A stretch of 9,934 nt of DNA. It comes from Alphaproteobacteria bacterium. GTDB taxonomy: Bacteria > Pseudomonadota > Alphaproteobacteria > ATCC43930 > CGMCC-115725. A model generated the notes under the pieces. That model was given only the letters and a program-made list of their open reading frames with translations, had not been told where the DNA came from and did not search any database. Location of the stretch: assembly GCA_005888515.1 (NCBI GenBank), contig VAZR01000022.1:1-9934 (forward strand), written 5' to 3'. Shown one piece after another: positions 1 to 5,378 of this stretch (position 1 is its first letter; each line of letters begins with the position of its first letter). The translations under genes were made by a program, and so were the position numbers.

Positions 1-348
1 GACATGATCGCCGTATTGAACCGCTGGGCGGCCTATGTCTACGGCCCCTTGCTCGACGACCGCACCCGGATGATCCAGGAGAAGAGCAGCGGGGTTAACG
101 GTCCCGAGATCGTCGAGAGCGTGCATCGCGACATCCGCCGCCTTGGCGGCATCGCACCGCCGCGCACGTTTGTGTTCATGGACCGCGCCGCGATCGGTCT
201 CGGCTCGGTGTTCCTGCACCTGAAGGCTCGTATCAACTGGCACCGCCTGTTCCATGAGCTGATGGACGATTTCGACGAGCATGTGCTGGCCCGCCGCCAG
301 AAGGCCGCCCTCGAACGCGCCGGCGTCCCGTTGCCGGAAGAGGGCTGA
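1..348 (+). CDS. ABC1/AarF-family atypical kinase, C-terminal fragment (5' end outside window)
   Basis: The reading frame is open from the first base, so the ATG at position 4 is probably internal and only about the last 115 residues are present. Near residues 58-85 of the visible part is a run containing FMDRAAIGLGSVF followed by INWHRLFHELMDDFD. This matches the C-terminal end of ABC1/AarF-type atypical kinases, which commonly have a DRAAIGLG stretch and a conserved NW/NF..LF motif. The kinase-like ATP-binding core (the alanine-rich loop and the KxGQ motif) lies upstream and cannot be checked. Members of the ABC1 superfamily include UbiB/COQ8, linked to ubiquinone biosynthesis; this tail lacks the C-terminal membrane helices of UbiB, so it is more likely a soluble paralogue. 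It ends 107 nt before the toxin-antitoxin pair and shows no sign of co-transcription beyond shared strand. The family call is fairly firm, the biological role unknown. Confidence 0.75.
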   Translation, partial: DMIAVLNRWAAYVYGPLLDDRTRMIQEKSSGVNGPEIVESVHRDIRRLGGIAPPRTFVFMDRAAIGLGSVFLHLKARINWHRLFHELMDDFDEHVLARRQKAALERAGVPLPEEG

Positions 349-374
349 GCCGCGGCGTCATTTGCAGTAAGCTT

Positions 375-388
375 GCGGTTGAAACCGC
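375..388. repeat. 14-nt inverted repeat upstream of hepT
   Basis: GCGGTT (375-380) and AACCGC (383-388) form perfect 6-bp arms around a 2-nt centre. The repeat lies in the 107-nt gap between the kinase-like gene and the HEPN gene, about 70 nt before the hepT start. No T-run follows, so an intrinsic terminator is not supported. It could be an operator for autoregulation of the toxin-antitoxin pair, or chance in GC-rich DNA. Confidence 0.3.
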
Positions 389-455
389 CGGTGAGAGCCG
401 TGACGCCAGGGCCCAGCGATCGGAATGCCGCGTTGATCGGGAACAAAGAACCGCA

Positions 456-860
456 ATGAAGCTCGACCCGACCTCGTTCGGCAACGCGGTGGCGCGGCTG
501 CGCGAAGGCCTTCTCCGTCATGAGCGCGAGCCCAAGGACGACCAGATTCGCGATGGGTTGATCCAGCGTTTTGAGTTCACCTATGAGTTGAGCCACCGGA
601 CGCTGAAGCGCTACCTCAAGAAAACCGCGGGGTCGCCGGATGAAATCGAGCGCATGCCCTTTGCCGATCTGATTCGGGCTGGCAAGGCTCAGGGTCTGCT
701 GCTCAGCGATTGGCCGGCTTGGCGGCGCTTTCGGGAAATGCGTACCCGCACCAGCCATACCTACGATGCCAAAGCGGCCTCGCAGATCGTTACCGCGATT
801 CCGGCCTTTCTGCGGGAGACCGAGCACCTTCTTGCCGAATTGCAGCGGCGGCTCGCATGA
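456..860 (+). CDS. hepT: HEPN-domain protein, HepT-like toxin (HI0074 / nucleotidyltransferase substrate-binding family)
   Basis: The protein is 134 aa and all-helical in character, the usual size for the HI0074-like family that accompanies small MNT nucleotidyltransferases. The N-terminal half holds the characteristic DGLIQRFEFTYELSHRTLKRYL-type segment, about residues 33-54. The C-terminal half holds R96-TRTS-H101-T-Y103, an exact RX4HXY motif. In characterised HepT toxins this R/H pair forms the HEPN ribonuclease centre, and the tyrosine is the residue modified with AMP by the MntA antitoxin. The next gene encodes the nucleotidyltransferase and starts inside this gene's stop codon (ATGA), so the two are translationally coupled. 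The ATG at 456 has only a weak purine-rich AAAGAA ahead of it, but no other start fits the family length. An older view of this family as a substrate-binding subunit of a nucleotidyltransferase remains possible; toxicity is inferred from motif and pairing. Confidence 0.85.
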   Translation: MKLDPTSFGNAVARLREGLLRHEREPKDDQIRDGLIQRFEFTYELSHRTLKRYLKKTAGSPDEIERMPFADLIRAGKAQGLLLSDWPAWRRFREMRTRTSHTYDAKAASQIVTAIPAFLRETEHLLAELQRRLA

Positions 861-1180
861 CGCGCTCAGCCGCCGTCGATCTGCCGGCGGATCACCGCCG
901 TATCGTGCTGGAGATCCTTCGGGCCAATCTGCCGCCGAGCACCAAGGCATGGGTGTTCGGCTCGCGCGCGTTCGGCCGGGCACGGCCTTATTCCGATCTC
1001 GATCTTGCGGTGGATTCCGGGCGCGCCCTGACCCTCGACGAACTCGCAATCCTGGGCGAAGGATTCGCAGAGAGCGACTTGCCCTACCGGGTCGATCTGG
1101 TCGATTGGCATAATCTCGATGATCGGTTCCGGCAGACGATTGCGGCCGAACGCGTCGCCTTGGCGGAGTCCACCCCCTGA
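857..1180 (+). CDS. mntA: MNT-type minimal nucleotidyltransferase, MntA-like antitoxin
   Basis: The protein is 107 aa, typical of minimal nucleotidyltransferases of the DNA polymerase beta superfamily. The active-site signature is complete: G35-S36, ten residues, then D47-L48-D49 (GSX10DXD). A third acidic residue is plausible at D80 in the YRVDLVD strand. In studied HepT-MntA systems such enzymes transfer AMP from ATP to the tyrosine of the HEPN partner's RX4HXY motif and so neutralise it; that tyrosine is present in the upstream gene. The frame is open further upstream to 710, but that part lies inside hepT and reads as non-family sequence. The ATG at 857 overlaps the hepT stop by 4 nt, so it is chosen. 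No independent Shine-Dalgarno is obvious, consistent with translational coupling. No DNA-binding domain is visible. Confidence 0.87.
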   Translation: MTRSAAVDLPADHRRIVLEILRANLPPSTKAWVFGSRAFGRARPYSDLDLAVDSGRALTLDELAILGEGFAESDLPYRVDLVDWHNLDDRFRQTIAAERVALAESTP

Positions 1181-1195
1181 CCGTGTCCGCCCGCA

Positions 1196-1225
1196 TTTTG
1201 GTCCAAAACGCGCGGCCCGCCGCGC
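1196..1225. repeat. Palindrome followed by GC hairpin after mntA
   Basis: TTTTGGTCCAAAA (1196-1208) is a perfect 13-nt palindrome with a single central base. It is followed at once by a hairpin with arms GCGCGG (1210-1215) and CCGCGC (1220-1225) and a 4-nt loop. The pair sits 15 nt after the mntA stop. The GC stem could end transcription of the toxin-antitoxin operon, but no T-tract follows it. The A/T-rich palindrome could instead be a regulator site for the downstream gene. Confidence 0.3.
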
Positions 1226-1244
1226 CGGTATGAAGCCGCGGATC

Positions 1245-1278
1245 ATTTGCTGCTGATTCCCTGCTGAAGCAGCCAAAT
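1245..1278 (+). other. Potential hairpin in the leader of the solute-binding protein gene
   Basis: ATTTGCTGCT (1245-1254) can pair with AGCAGCCAAAT (1268-1278), with one bulged base and a 13-nt loop. It lies 48 nt before the start codon at 1327. If transcribed it would form a stable stem in the 5' untranslated leader; no known riboswitch class is recognised. Confidence 0.3.
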
Positions 1279-1309
1279 CAGGCTGTATGCTGCGAGCCAG
1301 GGCGATAGC

Positions 1310-1317
1310 GGAGAGGG
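1310..1317 (+). promoter_or_regulatory. Ribosome binding site of the solute-binding protein gene
   Basis: GGAGAGGG ends 9 nt before the ATG at 1327, a strong Shine-Dalgarno sequence. It supports that start, which also gives a full signal peptide. Confidence 0.7.
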
Positions 1318-1326
1318 CAAGCGTCG

Positions 1327-2415
1327 ATGAAGACAATCGGATTTGTGGCGGGCATCGCGCTGCTCCTCGGATTGCCGGTAGCGCCGGCTGCGCCTGCTTT
1401 CGCCGCCGATGACGGCGGCGCGCTGTGCGCCAACCCGAAGCAGCTCGAGGGCTTCAACACCTGCGCTGACATCGCGAAGGCCGAGGAAGAGGGCGAGGTG
1501 GTGATCTATTCCACCAATCCCGAGGCCGGTGAGGCCAAGGTCCTCGCGGTCTTCAAGAAGATGTTCCCGAAGATCAAGACCAACTACGTCCGCCTGCAGG
1601 CCGGCGCGCTCTACGCCAAGGTGTTGGCCGAGCGCCAGGCGCGCAGCTATCTCGTCGATGTGCTGCAATTGTCCGACATGGGCATGGTGCTCGATTTCCA
1701 GAAAAAGAACGGGTATCTGCGCTACGTCTCGCCGGAAATGGCCGCCTACAAGAGCGAATACAAAAGCGAGCCGGTCGGGCACTGGATTTGGGGCGCGGTC
1801 GCGCCGGCCGGGCTCGCCTACAATCCCAATGTCGTCACCGAGGCAGATGCGCCAAAGACCTGGCAGGAAGCGCTCGACCCGAAATGGGCCGATGCGGTCA
1901 GTGTCAAGGTCTCGAACTCCGGGCTGCAGCATGTCGCCTGGTTCGAGTTGCGCCAGACCCTCGGGCCCGATTACTGGAAGAAATTCGCTGAGCTGAAACC
2001 GCGCGCCTTCGACTCCTACGTCCAGCAATACGACCGCTTGGTCAATCAGCAGGACAAACTGATCCATACCGCGCAATATTCCGGCTATCTCGAATGGAAG
2101 GCGAAGGGCGCGCCGGTTGCCTTTGTGACCCCGCCGGGCGGGCTGCCGGCGACCGCGGAAAGCTGGGGCATTGTCGGCAACGCGCCGCATCCCAATGCCG
2201 CGCGGCTCTACATGGATTGGTTTCTGTCGCCGGCCGGACAGAAGGCCAACGGCGAGGGGCTCTATGTCCATTCGGTGCGCGCCGATGTGCCGGCGCCGCC
2301 CGGCGGTCTTCCGATCACCCAGTTCAAATTGCTGATGCCGGAGGATTGGCAGCCCTTTCTCGCCAGCCGCCCGGAATTTCAGCGCGAATGGGACCGTATC
2401 ACCGGCCTGCGCTGA
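1327..2415 (+). CDS. ABC transporter extracellular solute-binding protein (Fe3+/AfuA-like SBP family)
   Basis: The 362-aa protein is of normal length for periplasmic solute-binding proteins of the iron(III)/polyamine/AfuA cluster. Residues 1-26 are a Sec signal peptide: K2, a hydrophobic core around residues 5-18 and an AFA cleavage motif before ADD. The mature part has the family's first strand (GEVVIYST, about residues 56-63), a VDVLQLSD segment, an APAGLAYNP hinge-like stretch and a C-terminal region with NAARLYMDWFLSPAGQ. This is the usual place where such proteins carry the 'A..F..F..S.EGQ' motif. Two cysteines, C34 and C46, near the mature N-terminus could form a disulfide. No permease or ATPase gene is adjacent, so it is an orphan in this window; partners may be elsewhere, or it may be a sensor. 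The ligand cannot be read from sequence: iron, polyamine and sugar phosphate are all possible. A PP2C gene follows after 14 nt. Confidence 0.85.
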   Translation: MKTIGFVAGIALLLGLPVAPAAPAFAADDGGALCANPKQLEGFNTCADIAKAEEEGEVVIYSTNPEAGEAKVLAVFKKMFPKIKTNYVRLQAGALYAKVLAERQARSYLVDVLQLSDMGMVLDFQKKNGYLRYVSPEMAAYKSEYKSEPVGHWIWGAVAPAGLAYNPNVVTEADAPKTWQEALDPKWADAVSVKVSNSGLQHVAWFELRQTLGPDYWKKFAELKPRAFDSYVQQYDRLVNQQDKLIHTAQYSGYLEWKAKGAPVAFVTPPGGLPATAESWGIVGNAPHPNAARLYMDWFLSPAGQKANGEGLYVHSVRADVPAPPGGLPITQFKLLMPEDWQPFLASRPEFQREWDRITGLR

Positions 2416-2429
2416 CGGAGCCGGCGGCA

Positions 2430-3167
2430 ATGGGCTGCCGTTTCACCTCGCACGCGCTGACCCATATCGGGCTGGTGCGGCAGCGCAACGAAGACGCCTT
2501 GCTCGAGAGGCCGGATCTCGGTCTTTGGGCGGTCGCGGACGGCATGGGTGGGCATGAGGCGGGCGATTTCGCCAGCGCCAGCATCGTGACGGCGCTGGGC
2601 GCGATCGAGCCGCCCGCCGATCTCGGCGATTTCGCCGAGGCCGCCATCGCCGAGCTGCATGCCGTGGATGCCGCGTTGCGAACCCGCGCCGCCAAGCTCG
2701 GCCCTGCCGTCGTGATCGCCAGCACGGTTGTCGTATTGCTCGCCAATGCGGACGAGTTCGCCTGTCTTTGGGCCGGCGACAGCCGGCTCTATCGGTGGCG
2801 CCCCGGCCAGCCATCCGGCGAATTTCGCCAGCTGACCGTCGACCACAGCAAGGTACAGGAGATGGTCGAGGCTGGTTTATTGGGGCCGGAGGAGGCGCAC
2901 CGGCACCCATATTCGAATATCGTGACCCGCTCGATCGGCGGCGGGCATCTGGAATTCGGGCATCTGCGCGAGGCGGTTCAGCCGGGCGACCGGTTTCTGT
3001 TATGCAGCGACGGGCTGACCAACATGGTCGAGGATGCCGAGATCGCACAGGAATTGGCCGCCGCGCCGCCGCGCGAAGCCGCGTTGCGGCTGCGCGATCA
3101 TGTGCTGGCGCGCGGCGCGATCGACAACGTCACGATCGTGATCGTCCATGCCGAACCGGCCGCGTAA
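2430..3167 (+). CDS. PP2C-family (PPM) serine/threonine protein phosphatase, PppA/Stp-like
   Basis: The 245-aa cytosolic protein is a single PP2C domain of typical bacterial length. It removes phosphate from Ser/Thr of proteins using two metal ions. Motifs appear in the family order: RQRNED (18-22, with D22), VADGMGGHEAGD (35-46, with D37), GDSRLYR (116-122), QLTVDHS (134-140), SIGG (168-171), CSDGL (192-196, with D194) and DNVT (232-235, with D232). All metal-binding aspartates are present, so it should be active. The phrases GLWAVADGMGGHEAGD and CLWAGDSRLYRW resemble PppA phosphatases of type VI secretion loci, but no secretion gene or partner Ser/Thr kinase lies in the window. The ATG at 2430 has GGAG at 2417-2420 and begins where homology begins; an upstream extension of the frame overlaps the solute-binding gene and is rejected. 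It is very probably co-transcribed with both neighbours. Confidence 0.9.
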   Translation: MGCRFTSHALTHIGLVRQRNEDALLERPDLGLWAVADGMGGHEAGDFASASIVTALGAIEPPADLGDFAEAAIAELHAVDAALRTRAAKLGPAVVIASTVVVLLANADEFACLWAGDSRLYRWRPGQPSGEFRQLTVDHSKVQEMVEAGLLGPEEAHRHPYSNIVTRSIGGGHLEFGHLREAVQPGDRFLLCSDGLTNMVEDAEIAQELAAAPPREAALRLRDHVLARGAIDNVTIVIVHAEPAA

Positions 3168-3170
3168 CCG

Positions 3171-3824
3171 GTGGAATTCGATCTCGTCATCTTCGATTGC
3201 GATGGCGTGCTGGTCGACAGCGAGCTGTTGTCGGTCGGCGCCGACCAGGAATGCCTCGCCGAATGCGGCATCGAGCTCTCCTGCGACGAGATCCTCGAGC
3301 GCTATACCGGGATCAGCTTCGCCGGAATGGTGGCCGATTTGGAGGAACGCCACGGCCCGCTTCCCGCCGATTTTGGCGATCGGCACCGGAACCGGCTGTG
3401 GCCGTTATTTGAGAAGGAGCTGCGGGCGATCCCTGGCATAGCCGATGTTCTCGATTCGCTGGATTGCCGGATTTGCGTCGCCTCCAGCGGCCGGCCCGAC
3501 CGGCTGAAGCATGCCTTGTCGCTCGTCGGTCTGTACGACCGATTCCACCCGCATATCTTCAGCGCGACCGAAGTGCCGCGCGGCAAGCCGGCGCCCGATC
3601 TGTTCCTCCACGCCGCCCGGCGGATGGGGGTTGCTCCGGACCGTTCTGTGGTCATCGAGGATAGCGTGCCGGGCGTCATCGCGGGCGTCGCCGCGGGTAT
3701 GACGGTGATCGGCTTTGTCGGCGCCAGCCATTGCCGCTCGGGCGATGCGGCGCGCCTCTCGGCTCAGGGTGCCGTCGGGGTCGTCGATGACATGGCGCAA
3801 TTATTGCCGGCGCTCGCGCGATGA
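3171..3824 (+). CDS. HAD-superfamily phosphatase, subfamily IA (sugar-phosphate / phosphoglycolate phosphatase-like)
   Basis: The 217-aa protein is a HAD hydrolase with a helical C1 cap (about residues 15-85). Motif I is FDCDGVLVDSE with nucleophile D9 and general acid D11. Motif II is VASSG (S105), motif III is RGKPAPD (K139), and motif IV is IEDSVPGV (E163, D164). The GKPAPDLF and EDSVPGV patterns are typical of the beta-phosphoglucomutase, YieH (6-phosphogluconate phosphatase) and phosphoglycolate phosphatase group. The substrate is therefore most likely a small phosphorylated sugar or acid, but cannot be fixed. The start is GTG at 3171, only 3 nt after the PP2C stop. No Shine-Dalgarno is visible and no ATG is near, so translation is probably coupled to the PP2C gene. 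It ends the three-gene run beginning with the solute-binding protein. Confidence 0.87.
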   Translation: MEFDLVIFDCDGVLVDSELLSVGADQECLAECGIELSCDEILERYTGISFAGMVADLEERHGPLPADFGDRHRNRLWPLFEKELRAIPGIADVLDSLDCRICVASSGRPDRLKHALSLVGLYDRFHPHIFSATEVPRGKPAPDLFLHAARRMGVAPDRSVVIEDSVPGVIAGVAAGMTVIGFVGASHCRSGDAARLSAQGAVGVVDDMAQLLPALAR

Positions 3825-3870
3825 CGGCACATGCGGATCGGATTCGCGCGCGTCGGTGTTTATTATCTAG

Positions 3871-3905
3871 CTCCGAGCGTCGTTCCCCCCAACGCGAGCT
3901 CGGGG
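3871..3905 (+). other. Two-part stem-loop in the intergenic region
   Basis: CTCCGAGC (3871-3878) pairs with GCTCGGGG (3898-3905) with one G-U pair. After a small internal loop, CGTT (3881-3884) pairs with AACG (3891-3894) around a CCCCCC loop. No T-tract follows on either strand, so it is not a classical terminator. It begins 5 nt after the TATTAT element and could be the 5' end of a transcript. Confidence 0.35.
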
Positions 3906-3921
3906 TAGGTCGGGCGGACGA

Positions 3922-3952
3922 GGCCGGCATCCCCGCCCGGCCGGACCATTTT
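3922..3952 (+). terminator. Possible weak intrinsic terminator
   Basis: GGCCGG (3922-3927) and CCGGCC (3937-3942) form a 6-bp GC stem with a 9-nt loop, followed 5 nt later by ATTTT (3948-3952). The T-run is short and displaced, so it is only a weak candidate for ending the transcript of the operon upstream. Confidence 0.3.
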
Positions 3953-4006
3953 CCGTGATCATGAGGCGCTCTCCACCGTGCGCGCTAGCGCAGCGGTTGC
4001 GTCTCC

Positions 4007-4022
4007 GTGCCCCTAGAGGCAC
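4007..4022. repeat. 16-nt near-palindrome upstream of the lipoprotein gene
   Basis: GTGCCCCTAGAGGCAC has arms GTGCC and GGCAC around a CTAG centre, with one mismatched pair. It lies 32 nt before the lipoprotein start, where a repressor site or a leader hairpin could act. Confidence 0.3.
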
Positions 4023-4054
4023 ACTCCGCCGCCATGCTGCGCTGCGGAATTGCC

Positions 4055-4345
4055 ATGCGCGTCTTTGTGATGACCTTGCTGCTGTCCGTATTTGTTGCCG
4101 GGTGCGCGCCGTTCATCCCGGTCAAGGACGATTTCGGCACCAGCGCGGCGGTACCCGCGGGCGATATCCCGCCCGAATTCGCCGAGTTCAACGCTTACGA
4201 TCCAGCGATCAACCCCTTGCTCGCCGACCAGATGTGCGCGACACCGTATCAGTCGCTGGAAGACAAGAACCTCGCCGCGGCCGGCGGTCGCATCGTCCAG
4301 GCACGCGGCCGCTGCGTGACCCACATCCCGTTCTGGGGAAATTGA
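4055..4345 (+). CDS. Small putative lipoprotein of unknown function
   Basis: The gene is not recognised. From the ATG at 4055 it encodes 96 aa with a short lipoprotein signal peptide: R2, a hydrophobic stretch (VMTLLLSVFVAG) and lipobox VAGC with C17 as the lipidated residue. The mature protein of about 80 aa has two further cysteines, C61 (DQMCATPY) and C87 (GRCVTH), which could form a disulfide, and a proline-rich start. It should be anchored in the outer or inner membrane facing the periplasm. In-frame upstream starts exist at GTG 4007 and ATG 4034, but they would put 16 or 7 extra residues before the signal peptide. GGAA at 4046-4049 favours 4055, though it is weak and close. The gene stands alone on the + strand and converges on uxs with only 15 nt between stop codons. 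The lipoprotein signal makes it a real gene with good probability. Confidence 0.65.
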   Translation: MRVFVMTLLLSVFVAGCAPFIPVKDDFGTSAAVPAGDIPPEFAEFNAYDPAINPLLADQMCATPYQSLEDKNLAAAGGRIVQARGRCVTHIPFWGN

Positions 4346-4360
4346 GACCGGCGGGATGGC

Positions 4361-5347
4361 TTACGCCGCCACCGATGCCGGCTTGGTGATCTCGCCGCGT
4401 TCGGTGAGCAATTTGTCGAAATACGCGATCGTGCGCTCGAGGCCCGGCTTCAGGGCCGCGCGCGGCTCCCATTTGAGCAGGCTCTTGGCCTGCGAGATGT
4501 CGGGACAGCGCTGGATGGGATCGTCGATCGGCAGCGGCTTATGGGTGATCTCCGAGCGCGAGCCGGTCAGATCGATCACCATTTGGGCCAGTTCGGCAAC
4601 CGAGGTCTCGACCGGATTGCCGAGGTTCATCGGCCCGATCACCGTGTCGGGCGCGCCCATCATGCGCAGAAAGCCTTCGACCAAATCGTCGACATAGCAG
4701 AAGGCGCGGGTTTGCGTGCCATCGCCGTACAGCGTGATCGGCTCGTTCTTCAGCGCCTGCACGATGAAATTGGAGACGACGCGGCCGTCATTGGGATGCA
4801 TGCGCGGGCCGTAGGTATTGAAGATCCGCACCACGCGGATCCGCACCTTGTGCTGGCGGTGATAATCGAAAAACAGCGTCTCGGCGCAGCGCTTGCCTTC
4901 ATCGTAGCAGGCGCGCGGCCCGATCGGATTGACATTGCCGCGATAGCTTTCCGGCTGCGGATGCAGCGTCGGGTCGCCATACACCTCGGAGGTCGAAGCC
5001 TGCAGGATCTTGGCCTTCACCCGCTTCGCCAGACCGAGCATGTTGATCGCGCCGATGACGCTGGTCTTGGTCGTCTGCACCGGGTCGAACTGATAATGGA
5101 TCGGCGAGGCCGGGCAGGCGAGGTTGTAGATCTCGTCGACCTCGACATAGAGCGGGAAGGTGATGTCGTGCCGCATCGCCTCGAAATGCGGCTCCTGCAG
5201 CAAATGCGCGATATTGTCTTTGCGGCCGGTGAAGTAGTTGTCGACGCACAATACGTCATGGCCCCGCGCCAGGAGACGCTCGCAGAGATGCGAGCCGAGA
5301 AACCCGGCGCCGCCCGTTACGAGGATCCGCTTGGAAATCGTCTGCAT
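4361..5347 (-). CDS. uxs: UDP-glucuronic acid decarboxylase (UDP-xylose synthase), extended SDR family
   Basis: The 328-aa soluble NAD-dependent enzyme converts UDP-glucuronate to UDP-xylose. It carries the Rossmann motif GGAGFLG (12-18), followed by VDNYFTGRKDNI (35-46) and YNLACPASPIHYQ-type sequence (74-86), the latter hallmark sequences of UXS. STSEVYG (118-124, with E121) and catalytic Y148/K152 in YDEGKR follow. RIFNTYGPRM (174-183) and the C-terminal DDPIQRCPDI segment, whose R280 matches the arginine tied to decarboxylation in this group, complete the pattern. The frame is open 40 codons further upstream, but the ATG at 5347 has AAAGGA 8 nt ahead and aligns with the family N-terminus. 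The gene lies 31 nt downstream of ugd, which supplies its substrate, so they form a two-step operon. The 3' end converges on the lipoprotein gene. A UDP-glucuronate 4-epimerase is less likely given the UXS-specific motifs. Confidence 0.93.
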   Translation of the reverse strand: MQTISKRILVTGGAGFLGSHLCERLLARGHDVLCVDNYFTGRKDNIAHLLQEPHFEAMRHDITFPLYVEVDEIYNLACPASPIHYQFDPVQTTKTSVIGAINMLGLAKRVKAKILQASTSEVYGDPTLHPQPESYRGNVNPIGPRACYDEGKRCAETLFFDYHRQHKVRIRVVRIFNTYGPRMHPNDGRVVSNFIVQALKNEPITLYGDGTQTRAFCYVDDLVEGFLRMMGAPDTVIGPMNLGNPVETSVAELAQMVIDLTGSRSEITHKPLPIDDPIQRCPDISQAKSLLKWEPRAALKPGLERTIAYFDKLLTERGEITKPASVAA

Positions 5348-5355
5348 CGAGGGGG

Positions 5356-5361
5356 TCCTTT
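5356..5361 (-). promoter_or_regulatory. Ribosome binding site of uxs
   Basis: On the - strand AAAGGA stands 8 nt before the ATG at 5347. It lies in the 31-nt gap after ugd and decides the start against the longer open frame. Confidence 0.7.
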
Positions 5362-5378
5362 GTATTTGCCCGCGTGGG

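Larger units (their letters stand above)
3825..4054. other. 230-nt intergenic region with several inverted repeats
   Basis: No convincing gene is seen here on either strand. The short frames that cross it have no family features. It contains an AT-rich stretch around 3859-3868 with TATTAT (3861-3866), resembling a -10 element but without a good -35 box. Three dyads follow: a hairpin at 3871-3905, a GGCCGG/CCGGCC hairpin at 3922-3942, and a 16-nt near-palindrome at 4007-4022. It may hold the end of the upstream operon's transcript, the promoter and leader of the lipoprotein gene, or a small RNA. Confidence 0.4.

Noticed and set aside
710..856. Upstream extension of the mntA frame
   Set aside because: Lies wholly inside hepT and is not part of the nucleotidyltransferase family; ATG 857 overlaps the hepT stop in the usual coupled way.
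39..1196. Long - strand open frame of 385 codons opposite the kinase fragment and hepT-mntA
   Set aside because: Arginine- and proline-rich translation without family motifs. The + strand here has three genes with clear active-site motifs; GC-rich DNA commonly leaves antisense frames open.
2094..2429. Upstream extension of the PP2C frame
   Set aside because: Overlaps the solute-binding gene in another frame; ATG 2430 has a ribosome site and coincides with the beginning of PP2C homology.
1243..2430. Long - strand open frame of 395 codons opposite the solute-binding protein gene
   Set aside because: Mirror frame of a well-supported gene with a signal peptide; no motifs in the antisense product.
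3955..4389. + strand frame of 144 codons overlapping the lipoprotein gene
   Set aside because: Arginine-rich product without features; the overlapping frame has a lipoprotein signal peptide and lipobox.
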